DNA of 64,000 nt from Arthrobacter koreensis (GTDB taxonomy: Bacteria > Actinomycetota > Actinomycetes > Actinomycetales > Micrococcaceae): contig NZ_WACG01000001.1 in the NCBI RefSeq assembly GCF_009193255.1, positions 1,116,001 through 1,180,000 of the forward strand, read 5' to 3'. A program made the translations under genes and the position numbers. Shown here one piece after another: positions 48,036 to 56,581 of this stretch (position 1 is its first letter; every line of letters begins with the position of its first letter). The notes under the pieces were generated by a model. The model worked only from the letters and a program-made list of their open reading frames with translations, searched no databases and was not told where the DNA came from.

Positions 48036-48743
48036 CTACGAATCCGGCAGCTGCTGGCCACCCTCCGGGGTATACCGGGCAAGCTCACCAATCCTGCCAG
48101 CGAGGGCCGGAACCACGACGCCGGGGAGCATCAGTGTCCACATTTGCTCCACCCGCTCCAACAGGTCCGAACGGGCCGTCAGCACCGCGGATGTAATCTG
48201 CACGCCAACCAGCGCGGACACGACCAGGCGGCCAAAGGCCGGGGCGTCCACTTCCGCGCGGATCTGGCCCTGCTCCTGCGCCTGGCACGCAAGGCGCGCC
48301 ATCACCTCAATCCAGTCGTCGTATGGCTGGCGGACATCCTCATGGAAAATCGAGGCTTCGAGGGTCAGCCGGGTTCCGGCCCTGACGATAGGTGCCTGGA
48401 GCAGGTTCTCGGCAAACCTCCGGCACAGCACAACCATCGATTCAAGGGGTGGCAACCCCAGCTGCAGCACGGCGGAGTTGTCCGCTGAAACGTACCCGTG
48501 CTGTTCGGCGATGACGGCCCTGGCCAGGTCCTCCTTGGACGGGAAGTGGAAGTAGAGGGCACCTTTGGTGACCCCGGCCCGTTCCGCCACTTGGCTGAGG
48601 GAGGCCCGGCCATAGCCCAGCTCTTCGAAAACCGATGCTGCTCCGGCCAAGATGGCATCACGTGTGGCTTTCGCCCTGTCCTGCAGTTCTTTGATGGTTA
48701 GGTCCTTCGCTCGGCACTGCCCCCACCTCCAAGTTAGATGCAA
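48036..48743 (-). CDS. ScbR-like (autoregulator-receptor) TetR family regulator
   Basis: The product has up to 235 residues. The DNA-binding half reads KATRDAILAGAASVFEELGY, GRASLSQVAERAGVTKGALY and FHFPSKEDLARAVIAEQHGY, a close match to gamma-butyrolactone receptor proteins of actinobacteria. No butanolide synthase (AfsA-type) gene is present here. The annotated start is a TTG at 48743 with no Shine-Dalgarno. An internal ATC at 48693 sits seven bases after GAAGGA and would give the typical short N-terminus. It is divergent from an acyl-CoA synthetase and could control it. Confidence 0.8.
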   Translation of the reverse strand: MHLTWRWGQCRAKDLTIKELQDRAKATRDAILAGAASVFEELGYGRASLSQVAERAGVTKGALYFHFPSKEDLARAVIAEQHGYVSADNSAVLQLGLPPLESMVVLCRRFAENLLQAPIVRAGTRLTLEASIFHEDVRQPYDDWIEVMARLACQAQEQGQIRAEVDAPAFGRLVVSALVGVQITSAVLTARSDLLERVEQMWTLMLPGVVVPALAGRIGELARYTPEGGQQLPDS

Positions 48744-48933
48744 ATTAATCGAGATGGAAAAGGGTTACGGTGGTTCGCCGGCCCCGGTTGAGCATACTGC
48801 GGGCCAGGACCCCCCTCGGGAGTGCCGCCGTCCTGCCGCGCGCTTCCGGGCTTGGGCATTCCCCCGGCGCCGGCAGATTGGTAGCCTCGCAGCACTACGG
48901 CTCGCCCCCGGGCCCGATCAAAGGAGATCGTCC

Positions 48934-50478
48934 ATGCCCAACCTCGCCGGAATTCTGACCGAAACCGCTGGACGGATGCCCGACCGCCCCGCCCTGCGGA
49001 TCAATGACACGGTCATCAGCTACTCGATGCTGAATGCGATGAGCGCCCAAGTCGCGGGACTGCTCCGCGCCCGCGGCGTGCAGCGGGGGGACCGCGTGGC
49101 ACTCATGATGCCGAATATTCCACCCATGGCTTCCGTGTACTACGGGGTGCTGCGGTATGGGGCAGTGGTGGTGCCCATGAACCCGCTGCTGAAAGGCCGC
49201 GAGGTGGCCCACACCCTTAAGGATTCGGGCGCCGGACTGCTGTTTGCGTTCGAACTGATGCTTCCGGAAGCCACGGCCGGCGCCCAGGAAGCCGGCGGCG
49301 TCGACGTCATTCCCGTCAACACCGGCAGTTTCCGGCAGCTGCTTGCGGACAGCGAGGCGGATGATTCGGTTGCGGAAGTGGACGGGGACGACGTCGCCGT
49401 CATCCTTTACACCTCCGGAACCACCGGCCGGCCCAAGGGCGCCGCGCTCACCCATGACAACCTCCGCAGCAACGCCGAGGTGGCACGGAACCTCCTGGAT
49501 ACGAACGAGAATGACGTGATCTTTGGCGGCCTGCCGTTCTTCCACGTCTTCGGACAGACTTCGGCGCTGAATGCAGCGGTGCTGACCGGCGCCATGATCA
49601 GCCTGCTGGCCAGGTTTGACCCTGGTGAAGCACTGGCGATTATTGAACGGGACGGAGTGACGATCTTCCAGGGCGTTCCGGCCATGTACATCGCCATGCT
49701 GCGCCACCCGAAGCTCGCGGAGACAGACACCTCCTCGCTGCGCGGTGCGATCACCGGCGGAGCACCCATGCCATTGGAAGTCCTGCGGGAGTTCGAGGAG
49801 GTTTTCGGCATCGACCTCCTCGAAGGCTACGGCCTGTCCGAAACCTCCCCGATCGTGTCCTTCAATCTGCCCGGCGGAGGCCGGAGACCCGGCTCGATCG
49901 GCAAGCCCGTCTCCGGCATGGAGGTACGGATGCTCGACGGCGAGGGCCGCGACGTGCCGACAGGTGAGATCGGGGAGCTGTCAGTTCGCGGACTAGGGGT
50001 GATGAAGGGGTACTGGAACAACCCGGAGGCGACCGAAGCAGCCATCCCGGACGGCTGGTTCCGTACCGGAGACCTGGCCCGCTTCGACGACGAGGGAAAC
50101 ATCTACATCGTGGACCGCAAGAAGGACATGATCCTGCGCGGCGGCTACAACGTGTACCCGCGGGAGGTCGAAGAAGTGCTGTACGAACACCCGGCTGTTT
50201 CGGAGGCTGCCGTTATCGGTGTACCGGATGAGCTCAACGGCGAGGAAGTTGCCGCCGTCATCGGCCTGAAACCCGACGCCGCACCCGCCGGGAATGAGCA
50301 GCGGCAGGCCCTGGCCGAGGAGATCCAACAGTTCGCCAAGGACCGGCTCGCCGCCTACAAGTATCCGCGCCGGGTGATCTTTACCGACGAGCTGCCCAAG
50401 GGGCCCACCGGCAAGATCCTCAAGCGCCAGATCCGCGATGAGCAGTCCGGCGTTCCGGTCACGGCCGCAGAGGCCTAG
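48934..50478 (+). CDS. Long-chain fatty-acid--CoA ligase / AMP-dependent synthetase
   Basis: The product has 514 residues. The AMP-binding motif is VILYTSGTTGRPKGAALTHD. Further motifs are LLEGYGLSETSPIVSFNLPG, GWFRTGDLARFDDEGNIYIV and the C-terminal acyl-transfer lysine region in LPKGPTGKILKRQIRDE. It activates a fatty or other carboxylic acid to its CoA thioester using ATP. The ATG is preceded by AAGGAGATCG. It is divergent from an ScbR-like regulator across 190 bp and has no fatty-acid genes next to it, so the acid substrate is open. Confidence 0.93.
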   Translation: MPNLAGILTETAGRMPDRPALRINDTVISYSMLNAMSAQVAGLLRARGVQRGDRVALMMPNIPPMASVYYGVLRYGAVVVPMNPLLKGREVAHTLKDSGAGLLFAFELMLPEATAGAQEAGGVDVIPVNTGSFRQLLADSEADDSVAEVDGDDVAVILYTSGTTGRPKGAALTHDNLRSNAEVARNLLDTNENDVIFGGLPFFHVFGQTSALNAAVLTGAMISLLARFDPGEALAIIERDGVTIFQGVPAMYIAMLRHPKLAETDTSSLRGAITGGAPMPLEVLREFEEVFGIDLLEGYGLSETSPIVSFNLPGGGRRPGSIGKPVSGMEVRMLDGEGRDVPTGEIGELSVRGLGVMKGYWNNPEATEAAIPDGWFRTGDLARFDDEGNIYIVDRKKDMILRGGYNVYPREVEEVLYEHPAVSEAAVIGVPDELNGEEVAAVIGLKPDAAPAGNEQRQALAEEIQQFAKDRLAAYKYPRRVIFTDELPKGPTGKILKRQIRDEQSGVPVTAAEA

Positions 50479-50500
50479 CCCGCCCGGCCGGCAGGGCTCC

Positions 50501-51430
50501 CTACCGGGACACCTTGCCGGTCAGGGCGGCGACCGGCCGCAGGAACAGCGGGCGGGCGGCAACCCACGCTGCCACCATCACCGCCAACGACGCCGCGAAG
50601 AACCAGAATCCAGTCCAGCCTGTGCCGTCCGAGGCAGCGTACATATGGTTCAGGTTTCGCAGCGCGCCGGTGGCCAGGACCAGGGTCACGTGGACGACGA
50701 TGAACAGCACGAAGTAGACCATCACCGGGAAGTGGAGTGCCCTGGCTGCTTGGATCGGGAACGCCTTGTTGAGGCGCTTCGCCTGGGCGGGCCATGATGG
50801 GGACATCCGCAGGCCCGTGAGGATGGCCAGCGGAGCAGCGATGAAGACGATGGAGAAGTAGGAGAGGACCTGCAGGCTGTTGTAGTTCACCCAGCCGTTT
50901 TCAGTGGGCCAGTCCAGCGAAGCATACTGCAGGGCCGTGGAGGCGGCGTTCGGGAAAACGCCCCAGCTGGTGGGAACCAGCCGCATCCACTGTCCGGTTG
51001 CGAAAAGCAGGATGTAGAAGACCAGGCCGTTGAGCACCCAGAGTACGTCCAGGCTCAGGTGGAACCACAGGTCCAGGCTGATCCTCTTGGGCTGGTTCTT
51101 GGTGCGGATGAACCCTTTATTGTTGCGGGTCCACGACCCCACCGGCCGCTGCCGGGTACGGATCATCCACCCGGACCGGACAATCAGCAGCAGGAGCAGC
51201 GAGTTCAGGAAGTGCTGCCATCCCACCCAGGCGGGCAGGCCGACCGGAGCGCCCTCCGGCAGGTCCGTATGCCCGGGGTACATGTTGAGGAACTCCTGGC
51301 CGCCGGAGGTTTCGCGCAGCCACCGGGCGGCCAGCACCACCAGGGCAAGTGCGGCGATCGACGCCGGAATCAGCCAGATCAGCCGCGTCCAGCGGGAGCG
51401 CGCCGTCGGTTTGACGGCTGTGGGGCTCAT
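50501..51430 (-). CDS. Cytochrome b/b6-domain membrane protein
   Basis: The product has 309 residues with about five to six membrane helices. Conserved histidines lie in AWVGWQHFLNSLLLLLIVRS, ISLDLWFHLSLDVLWVLNGL, RALHFPVMVYFVLFIVVHVT and others, as in formate-dehydrogenase-gamma/di-haem cytochrome b subunits. It would pass electrons between quinone and a partner oxidoreductase. In related genomes the partner is a molybdopterin oxidoreductase; none is adjacent here. It is transcribed toward the fatty-acyl ligase gene and stands alone. Confidence 0.85.
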   Translation of the reverse strand: MSPTAVKPTARSRWTRLIWLIPASIAALALVVLAARWLRETSGGQEFLNMYPGHTDLPEGAPVGLPAWVGWQHFLNSLLLLLIVRSGWMIRTRQRPVGSWTRNNKGFIRTKNQPKRISLDLWFHLSLDVLWVLNGLVFYILLFATGQWMRLVPTSWGVFPNAASTALQYASLDWPTENGWVNYNSLQVLSYFSIVFIAAPLAILTGLRMSPSWPAQAKRLNKAFPIQAARALHFPVMVYFVLFIVVHVTLVLATGALRNLNHMYAASDGTGWTGFWFFAASLAVMVAAWVAARPLFLRPVAALTGKVSR

Positions 51431-51527
51431 GCCCCTGCCCCCGCGGCCGCACTGCGGCCGGCCAGGCAGGATCTTCCGCGAAGATGCGAAGTGGAAGGGT
51501 ACATCGTTGTGGCGCTCCCGTTTGGTC

Positions 51528-52589
51528 CTAGTGCCTGTCTCTGCCGGTGAGCCTACCCTGATTCAGCGGCTGGTCGTGCCGCATGGCGTCAACCGGTTCA
51601 GGGTCCTCGGCCGGAACCGCCTCACCGGACACGTCCGGCAGGTCGGTTTTCCGGTCCAGGCGCACCAGCACAAGGCCTGTGACAATCAGGGCACCGCCTG
51701 CCAGCTGTACGGTGCGGGGCAGTTCCGCGAGCAGGAGCCAGGCCCAGAGCACGGCGAACAGGACCTCGGTCAGGGAAATAAAGGATGCCACCCGCGGGCC
51801 GAGCGCCCGTGCGGCGATGATGCCGGTGACATAGGCCAGGACGGTGGAGAGGAGCACCAGGCCCACCAGCGGCACCCACCACCGCGTGACCCAGCCGGCC
51901 AGTTCGACGTCGCTGGTGCTGAAGCCGACGGGCAGGAGGCCGGTGAGGCCCAGCAGGGCCATGGTCGCCGCACCAACCAGCAGCCCGCCGGTGGTGAGCA
52001 CGAGCGGAGGAAGGGTGTCATTCTGCTTGGCGGTGATGAAGAAGTACATGGCGAGGCACACGGCCGCGGCCAGGCCCCACATGATGCCGAGAGGATCCAC
52101 GCGCAGGTCGCCGCCGAGGTCCAGCACCAGGACCAGGCCGACGACCGCGGCAGCGGCACCGGCAATGGTGGCCGCGCCCGGGCGGCGGCGGGTCCGCAGC
52201 CAGATCCACAGCACCATCAGCACCGGTGCCAGGAACTCCAGCAGCAGGGCCACGCCCACGGAGAGCCGTTCCACGGCGTTGAAGTAGAAGAACTGGCAGC
52301 CGGCCACACCCACCAGCCCGAAGAGCCCGATGGTTTTCCAGTTCTGCCTCACCTGGAACCAGCGCCCGTGCAGCGCGATCAGGGCGGGAATAAGCAGTAC
52401 TGCCGCCGCTCCGCCCATCCGGACGGCCACGGCCGTTGCGGGCGTCCAGCCCTGTTCCATGAGGGATTTGGCGAAGGAACCCGAGAGGCCGAAGACCGAA
52501 GATGAGAGCAGTGCGATCAGCAGACCCGAAGCACCGGCGCTACGCACGTGCGCAGTCCCGGAAGCCCGCAGGGAGATGGGTTTTGCCAT
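51528..52589 (-). CDS. EamA family (drug/metabolite) transporter
   Basis: The product has 353 residues and ten membrane helices as two EamA repeats. The first is around residues 25-150 (GLLIALLSSSVFGLSGSFAK). The second is around 165-300 (LGIMWGLAAAVCLAMYFFIT). A roughly 50-residue polar tail follows. It probably exports a metabolite or amino acid. It shares a 100-bp control region with the divergent CGNR-type regulator gene, including an 11-bp palindrome. Confidence 0.9.
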   Translation of the reverse strand: MAKPISLRASGTAHVRSAGASGLLIALLSSSVFGLSGSFAKSLMEQGWTPATAVAVRMGGAAAVLLIPALIALHGRWFQVRQNWKTIGLFGLVGVAGCQFFYFNAVERLSVGVALLLEFLAPVLMVLWIWLRTRRRPGAATIAGAAAAVVGLVLVLDLGGDLRVDPLGIMWGLAAAVCLAMYFFITAKQNDTLPPLVLTTGGLLVGAATMALLGLTGLLPVGFSTSDVELAGWVTRWWVPLVGLVLLSTVLAYVTGIIAARALGPRVASFISLTEVLFAVLWAWLLLAELPRTVQLAGGALIVTGLVLVRLDRKTDLPDVSGEAVPAEDPEPVDAMRHDQPLNQGRLTGRDRH

Positions 52590-52654
52590 GGAGGACCTTT
52601 CCAGGGGATGGGCCCGCTCCCGGCTGGCATGTCACGAGCTATAAGGGCCTATGC

Positions 52655-52665
52655 TAGTGACACTA
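52655..52665. promoter_or_regulatory. Palindromic operator between EamA and CGNR genes
   Basis: TAGTGACACTA is an 11-bp perfect odd palindrome. TGTCAC at 52630-52635 and GTGACA at 52657-52662 form a second, wider inverted pair. Both lie between the divergent starts. The CGNR protein, whose family has a DNA-binding-type zinc ribbon, is the natural candidate to bind them. Confidence 0.5.
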
Positions 52666-52689
52666 AAGTCGCGCATGTCAGGAGTCAAG

Positions 52690-53250
52690 ATGGTTTTCAC
52701 TTATGACACGGAAATGGCGCTGTCCACTGCTGCGGCACTGGTCAACACCGGCTCCCAGGACCCTGATCCGCTGGCAGACGACGCCGGGCTGACCCGTTTC
52801 CTGGCACAGGAACGGTTCTCCGGATCCCGCACCCACACGCCCCCGGAGCTGGAAGCGGTTCTCCGGCTGAGGGCCGAACTCACCGAGTTGTGGACCGCCG
52901 GCGAGGAAGACCTGGTGGATGGAATCAACCGCCTCCTCTTCACGGCGAGCGCGCTCCCCCAGCTGGTCCGGCATGACGGCTGGGACTGGCACCTGCATTG
53001 CACTCCACCGGAGGCCGAGCTGGCTGACCGGATGGCTACTGAGGCGGCAATGGCACTGGCCGACGTCGTCCGGGCCGGTGAACTGGCCCGGCTGCGGACC
53101 TGCGCGGCACCGGACTGCAGCAACGCCGTCGTCGATCTGTCCCGCAACCGGTCACGCCGCTACTGCGACACCGGAAACTGCGGCAACCGGCAGCACGTGC
53201 GGGCGTACCGGCGCCGTCTCGCATCGTCGGCGCAGGTACTTGGAGAGTAA
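52690..53250 (+). CDS. CGNR zinc-finger (ABATE-domain) putative regulator
   Basis: The product has about 186 residues. An N-terminal ABATE domain spans residues 1-130 (MALSTAAALVNTG, HTPPELEAVLRLRAELTELW). A C-terminal zinc finger has LRTCAAPDCSNAVVDLSRN and YCDTGNCGNRQHVRAYRRR, carrying the CGNR motif. The family is thought to be stress-related transcription factors. The start at 52690 has AGGAG five bases upstream. It diverges from an EamA transporter, a pairing found in many actinobacteria, so it may regulate that exporter. Confidence 0.88.
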   Translation: MVFTYDTEMALSTAAALVNTGSQDPDPLADDAGLTRFLAQERFSGSRTHTPPELEAVLRLRAELTELWTAGEEDLVDGINRLLFTASALPQLVRHDGWDWHLHCTPPEAELADRMATEAAMALADVVRAGELARLRTCAAPDCSNAVVDLSRNRSRRYCDTGNCGNRQHVRAYRRRLASSAQVLGE

Positions 53251-53268
53251 AACAAGTAGCCTTTCGAA

Positions 53269-53505
53269 TTGTCCGTCCAGGAGCTCGACGGCGTGGGCTC
53301 GGCCCCTGCCTCCGCCACCTTCGCGGTGACGGCGCTCCAGGCCGCGGCTGTTACCAGGACTCCGGGCGGACTGGCCGCTACCGGTGCTGACGGAGGATCG
53401 CTGACGGCATTGCTTTCCGCCGCCGGAGTCCTCCTGGCCGGCGGCGCCGCAGGCATTGGCCTCAGCCGCCGGCGCACCCGCGGGGCGGCAGTGGCTGCCC
53501 GGTAG
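53269..53505 (+). pseudogene. 3' remnant of an LAATG-anchored surface protein
   Basis: A 78-codon open frame begins at a TTG with a stop only ten bases upstream. It has no signal peptide. Its end has a complete cell-wall sorting tail: LAATG, then a hydrophobic segment LTALLSAAGVLLAGGAAGIG, then the positively charged SRRRTRGAA. LAxTG is the pattern recognised by class E sortases of actinobacteria. The rest of the protein is missing; upstream sequence belongs to the CGNR gene. A strong hairpin directly after the stop shows that this was the real end of a transcript. Confidence 0.65.
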
Positions 53506-53516
53506 GTAGTGCCTTC

Positions 53517-53544
53517 GGGGGACTGCACATCGGTGCAGTCCCCC
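53517..53544 (+). terminator. Hairpin terminator after the LAATG remnant
   Basis: The 11-bp arms GGGGGACTGCA and TGCAGTCCCCC surround a 6-nt loop, starting 12 bp past the stop codon. It lacks a T-run but is very stable. Confidence 0.75.
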
Positions 53545-53695
53545 CGGAGCACCCGATCTTCGTCTGGGCAGGACCGGTCAAAAGATTGGCTTCAGACACG
53601 GCGCTTTTGGGCCGGAGGGGGTCCGGCGGGCCGCGGTGGAAAACTAGACTTGCCGGGTCGAGCAGTACGGCACCCCCAGCTTCCAGGAGCCACTG

Positions 53696-54103
53696 ATGGA
53701 GCAAAAGCTGCTTTCTGCCCTGCCCGCCCGGACTGCATGGAGCGTCCTGGGAATCTGTGCATTTTTCTGGCTTCTCTCAGCCCTTGGCCTGCTGCAGCTG
53801 CCCTCGTCAGTACCTCCGGTACTGATGTTCCTGTGGCTGTACCTTAACGCCCTGGCAGCCCTGGCCAGTGTGGTGGCAGCGGCCGCGGCCGTTGGGGCCC
53901 TGCTGCTGCACCGCCGCGCAAGCCGTCACCCGGAAGAGCCGGAAGGGGTACAGGCGCCTGCCTCCCTGCTGGACACGGCGGAGGAGGCTGGCCTTGACCA
54001 GCTGCTGGACGGACCGGCATCCCCGCCGGCCGGTCAGGTGGCGGGGGCCGGCGCTGGCGCGATGGCTAAGAGAAACCAGCCGGGGAAGGGCCGGAAACGC
54101 TGA
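53696..54103 (+). CDS. Small hypothetical two-helix membrane protein
   Basis: The product has 135 residues. Two hydrophobic segments lie at about 15-35 (WSVLGICAFFWLLSALGLLQ) and 45-75 (LMFLWLYLNALAALASVVAA). A cytoplasmic, charged tail ends in basic KRNQPGKGRKR. A good AGGAG sits seven bases before the ATG. No family is recognised. It converges on another small membrane protein. Likely function is membrane-associated, but nothing more can be said. Confidence 0.7.
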   Translation: MEQKLLSALPARTAWSVLGICAFFWLLSALGLLQLPSSVPPVLMFLWLYLNALAALASVVAAAAAVGALLLHRRASRHPEEPEGVQAPASLLDTAEEAGLDQLLDGPASPPAGQVAGAGAGAMAKRNQPGKGRKR

Positions 54104-54122
54104 TGCGCAAGCGCGGGCCGGC

Positions 54123-54515
54123 CTAGTGGCCGCTCTCGTCCTGGGTGTCGTTCGGATCCGACCCTGCGGGACCGCCGTTTTCAGCCGAGGCCTTCCCACT
54201 GCGCGGGGCCGGCGCCCCGACGCTGCCCGCTCCACCGGGGATCTTGGCCGAGCTGCGGTTAACCCCGGACCCTTCACTAAGGTGGTCCGGATTCGGCTTT
54301 TCGGTCATCAGGAGCAGCGAGGAAATCAGCAGGGAGGCGATGAAGGCGATCCCGGCGGCCGTGAGGCCGAGGTCGAAGCGCAGGTCCTTGGTGGCTCCGC
54401 CGGTGGCGAAGATCATGGTGAAAATACCGGCGATGACGGCCAGGACTGCGGAGAAAACCAGCGGGGCCTTCACGGAGTTCCGTTTCTGCGTCCCGCCGGG
54501 CTGGCTCTTCGCCAC
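54123..54515 (-). CDS. Small hypothetical membrane protein
   Basis: The product has 130 residues. Two hydrophobic stretches are VKAPLVFSAVLAVIAGIFTM and GLTAAGIAFIASLLISSLLL. A low-complexity Pro/Ser/Gly tail ends in DPNDTQDESGH. The N-terminus MAKSQPGGTQKRNS is basic, as in related actinobacterial inner-membrane proteins of unknown role. It converges on the neighbouring small membrane gene 20 bp away. Confidence 0.75.
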   Translation of the reverse strand: MAKSQPGGTQKRNSVKAPLVFSAVLAVIAGIFTMIFATGGATKDLRFDLGLTAAGIAFIASLLISSLLLMTEKPNPDHLSEGSGVNRSSAKIPGGAGSVGAPAPRSGKASAENGGPAGSDPNDTQDESGH

Positions 54516-54579
54516 TATGTGTCCTCCTGCGTTGTCGGCTGGGCGGTCTTCTACCTTCGGTAGAAAGCCGCGGATGGTA

Positions 54580-55170
54580 CTAGTTTACGGCCTTCGACGG
54601 TTCGTCGCTTTCCGGTGCCAGGCTTGCGTCATGGCGCAGGCCCAGCCCGGAGATAGCCAGGACCACGGCGATGATGACGGCGGAGCCTCCGCTGACGCCG
54701 AGCAGCGCGCGGACATGGCTGCTTTCCGCCAGGGCCAGGAACGCCGGCATCAGCGCAGCAGCACCGATCGCGGCGGCACCGGTGATCAGCCAGTCACGTG
54801 CCGGCGTGAAATCCTTGCGGACCCGGAACCAGAAGGCGAACTCGATCAGGCCGCCCACCAGCAGGGCCGCACCGCCAACATAGGCGAAGACGGTGGTGGA
54901 CTGGGTCAGCGCTACAACAACACCGGCCACTGCGTAGAGCGCCGCGGCTACCAGCAGCGCCCCCGGGACCTGCGGGACGCGGCAGGAACGAGCCAGCGCG
55001 GACATGCGCCACAGGCTCAGGCCCGTGAGGACGAAGTACAGTCCGCCCGCAATGGCGAGCACGGAAAGTGTGGGTTCCTGCCAGAAGATGGTCAGTCCGC
55101 CGTAGACCGCGGCGATCGCGGAACGGAGAAGAATCGGAACCCAGGGTGCTTTGGGGTGGGGTGCGCCCAC
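54580..55170 (-). CDS. DUF308/HdeD-like membrane protein
   Basis: The product has 196 residues and about six membrane helices. Pairs of helices are visible in ILLRSAIAAVYGGLTIFWQE, LAIAGGLYFVLTGLSLWRMS and YVGGAALLVGGLIEFAFWFR. The architecture matches HdeD-type (DUF308) proteins. These are associated with acid resistance in enterobacteria but are uncharacterised in actinobacteria. It lies between a small hypothetical and the MATE operon, on the same strand as both. A separate promoter is likely because 52 bp separate it from the MATE gene. Confidence 0.72.
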   Translation of the reverse strand: MGAPHPKAPWVPILLRSAIAAVYGGLTIFWQEPTLSVLAIAGGLYFVLTGLSLWRMSALARSCRVPQVPGALLVAAALYAVAGVVVALTQSTTVFAYVGGAALLVGGLIEFAFWFRVRKDFTPARDWLITGAAAIGAAALMPAFLALAESSHVRALLGVSGGSAVIIAVVLAISGLGLRHDASLAPESDEPSKAVN

Positions 55171-55222
55171 GGCGAGCCTCCGCTTTCAGGTTGCTTGACG
55201 GCCGGTCCGGCCGGTTCTTAGC

Positions 55223-56581
55223 TTAGTCGTTCATAGTGCCGGTTGCCGCACCGGTTACCATCCAGGCGTCGGAGCGGGCCCGCCAGGAAAGTGTCACGGC
55301 GCGTGCCGTCATATAGCCGAGCCCGAAGGCTGCCCACAGCCAGGCGATTCCAGAGCCGCCCTCCAGGCCCGAGGCATGGACCCACCAGAGCAGCGGAAGG
55401 TAGGCCACCAGGTTGAGCACACCGGTCAGGGCCAGGTATTTGGCGTCCCCGGCACCGATCAGCACCCCGTCCAGGACAAAGACCAGGCCGCAGACAGGCT
55501 GCGCCGCGGCCAGAACCCACAGTCCTGGCGCAAGGGCGGTGACCACCGAGGGGTCAGTAGTGAAGATCCAGCCGGCGAACGGCGCCGCGGCTGCCAGCAG
55601 CACCCCGGTGAGGACGCCGAAACCCACTCCCCAGACTGACATCTTCCGGGTCAGCTCCCTCGCCATCGCCCGGTTTCCGGCTCCCAGTTCCTTGCCGATC
55701 ATGGCCTGGGCAGCAATCGCCAGGGCATCCAGCGCAAAGGCAAGGAAAGTGAAGAACGTCATGACCAGCTGGTGCGCTGCGAGGGAAACCGGCCCCTGGG
55801 CCGTGGCAACAACGACGGCGGCGAGTACCGCAATACGCAGGCTCGCCGTGCGCAGCATCAGCCAGGACCCCACCTGCACACCTGCGGTGATGCCGGCAAC
55901 CGTGGGCCTCAGCGAGACCCCGTGCCTCCGGGCCATGCGCGCCACCATTACCAGGTAGGCCGCTGCCATGCCCCACTGGCTGATGCTGGTGCCCATGGCA
56001 GCGCCGGTGACGGACAGGCCAAAGCCGTAGACCAGCAGGAAATTCAGTGCAATGTTCAGACTGAAGCCGGCAACCGCAACAACCAGCGGCGTCCTGGTGT
56101 CCTGCAGGCCGCGCAGCACGCCGGTGGCTGCCAGTACCACCAGCATCGCCGTCAGTCCTGGCATGGACCAGCGCAGGTAGTCCACCGCGAACTGCTGCAC
56201 TTCCCCCTCCGCCCCGAGGGCACCGGTGAGCCAGGGAGCAAGCAGGATTCCCGCCGTGGAGAGCGCCGCACCCAGCAGGACTGCCAGGGCAATGCCGTCC
56301 CGGCCGGAGGCTATCGCCTCAGGGATCCGGTTTCCGCCGAGGAAGCGGGCCACCGTTCCGGTGGTTGAATACGCCAGGAAGACCATCAGTCCCACGGCGG
56401 TCTGGAGCACGGTGGAGGCCAGCCCGACGCCGGCCAGCTGGTTCACGCCCAGGTGGCCGACGATGGCGGCATCGGCGAGCAGGAACATCGGCTCGGCGAT
56501 CAGCGCCCCCAGCGCCGGGAGCGCCAGGGCGAGGATCTGCCGTCCGAGCGTCCGGTTCGGTGCGGGGCTCCGGGTTTTCAC
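55223..56581 (-). CDS. MATE family efflux transporter
   Basis: The product has 452 residues with twelve membrane helices in two MatE repeats. The first is around residues 15-180 (PALGALIAEPMFLLADAAIV), with a second similar repeat starting around residue 240. It exports small organic compounds in exchange for sodium or protons. The GTG start overlaps the stop of the upstream MFS gene (GTGA), so both are expressed together with the DUF4031-HD protein. Confidence 0.92.
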   Translation of the reverse strand: MKTRSPAPNRTLGRQILALALPALGALIAEPMFLLADAAIVGHLGVNQLAGVGLASTVLQTAVGLMVFLAYSTTGTVARFLGGNRIPEAIASGRDGIALAVLLGAALSTAGILLAPWLTGALGAEGEVQQFAVDYLRWSMPGLTAMLVVLAATGVLRGLQDTRTPLVVAVAGFSLNIALNFLLVYGFGLSVTGAAMGTSISQWGMAAAYLVMVARMARRHGVSLRPTVAGITAGVQVGSWLMLRTASLRIAVLAAVVVATAQGPVSLAAHQLVMTFFTFLAFALDALAIAAQAMIGKELGAGNRAMARELTRKMSVWGVGFGVLTGVLLAAAAPFAGWIFTTDPSVVTALAPGLWVLAAAQPVCGLVFVLDGVLIGAGDAKYLALTGVLNLVAYLPLLWWVHASGLEGGSGIAWLWAAFGLGYMTARAVTLSWRARSDAWMVTGAATGTMND

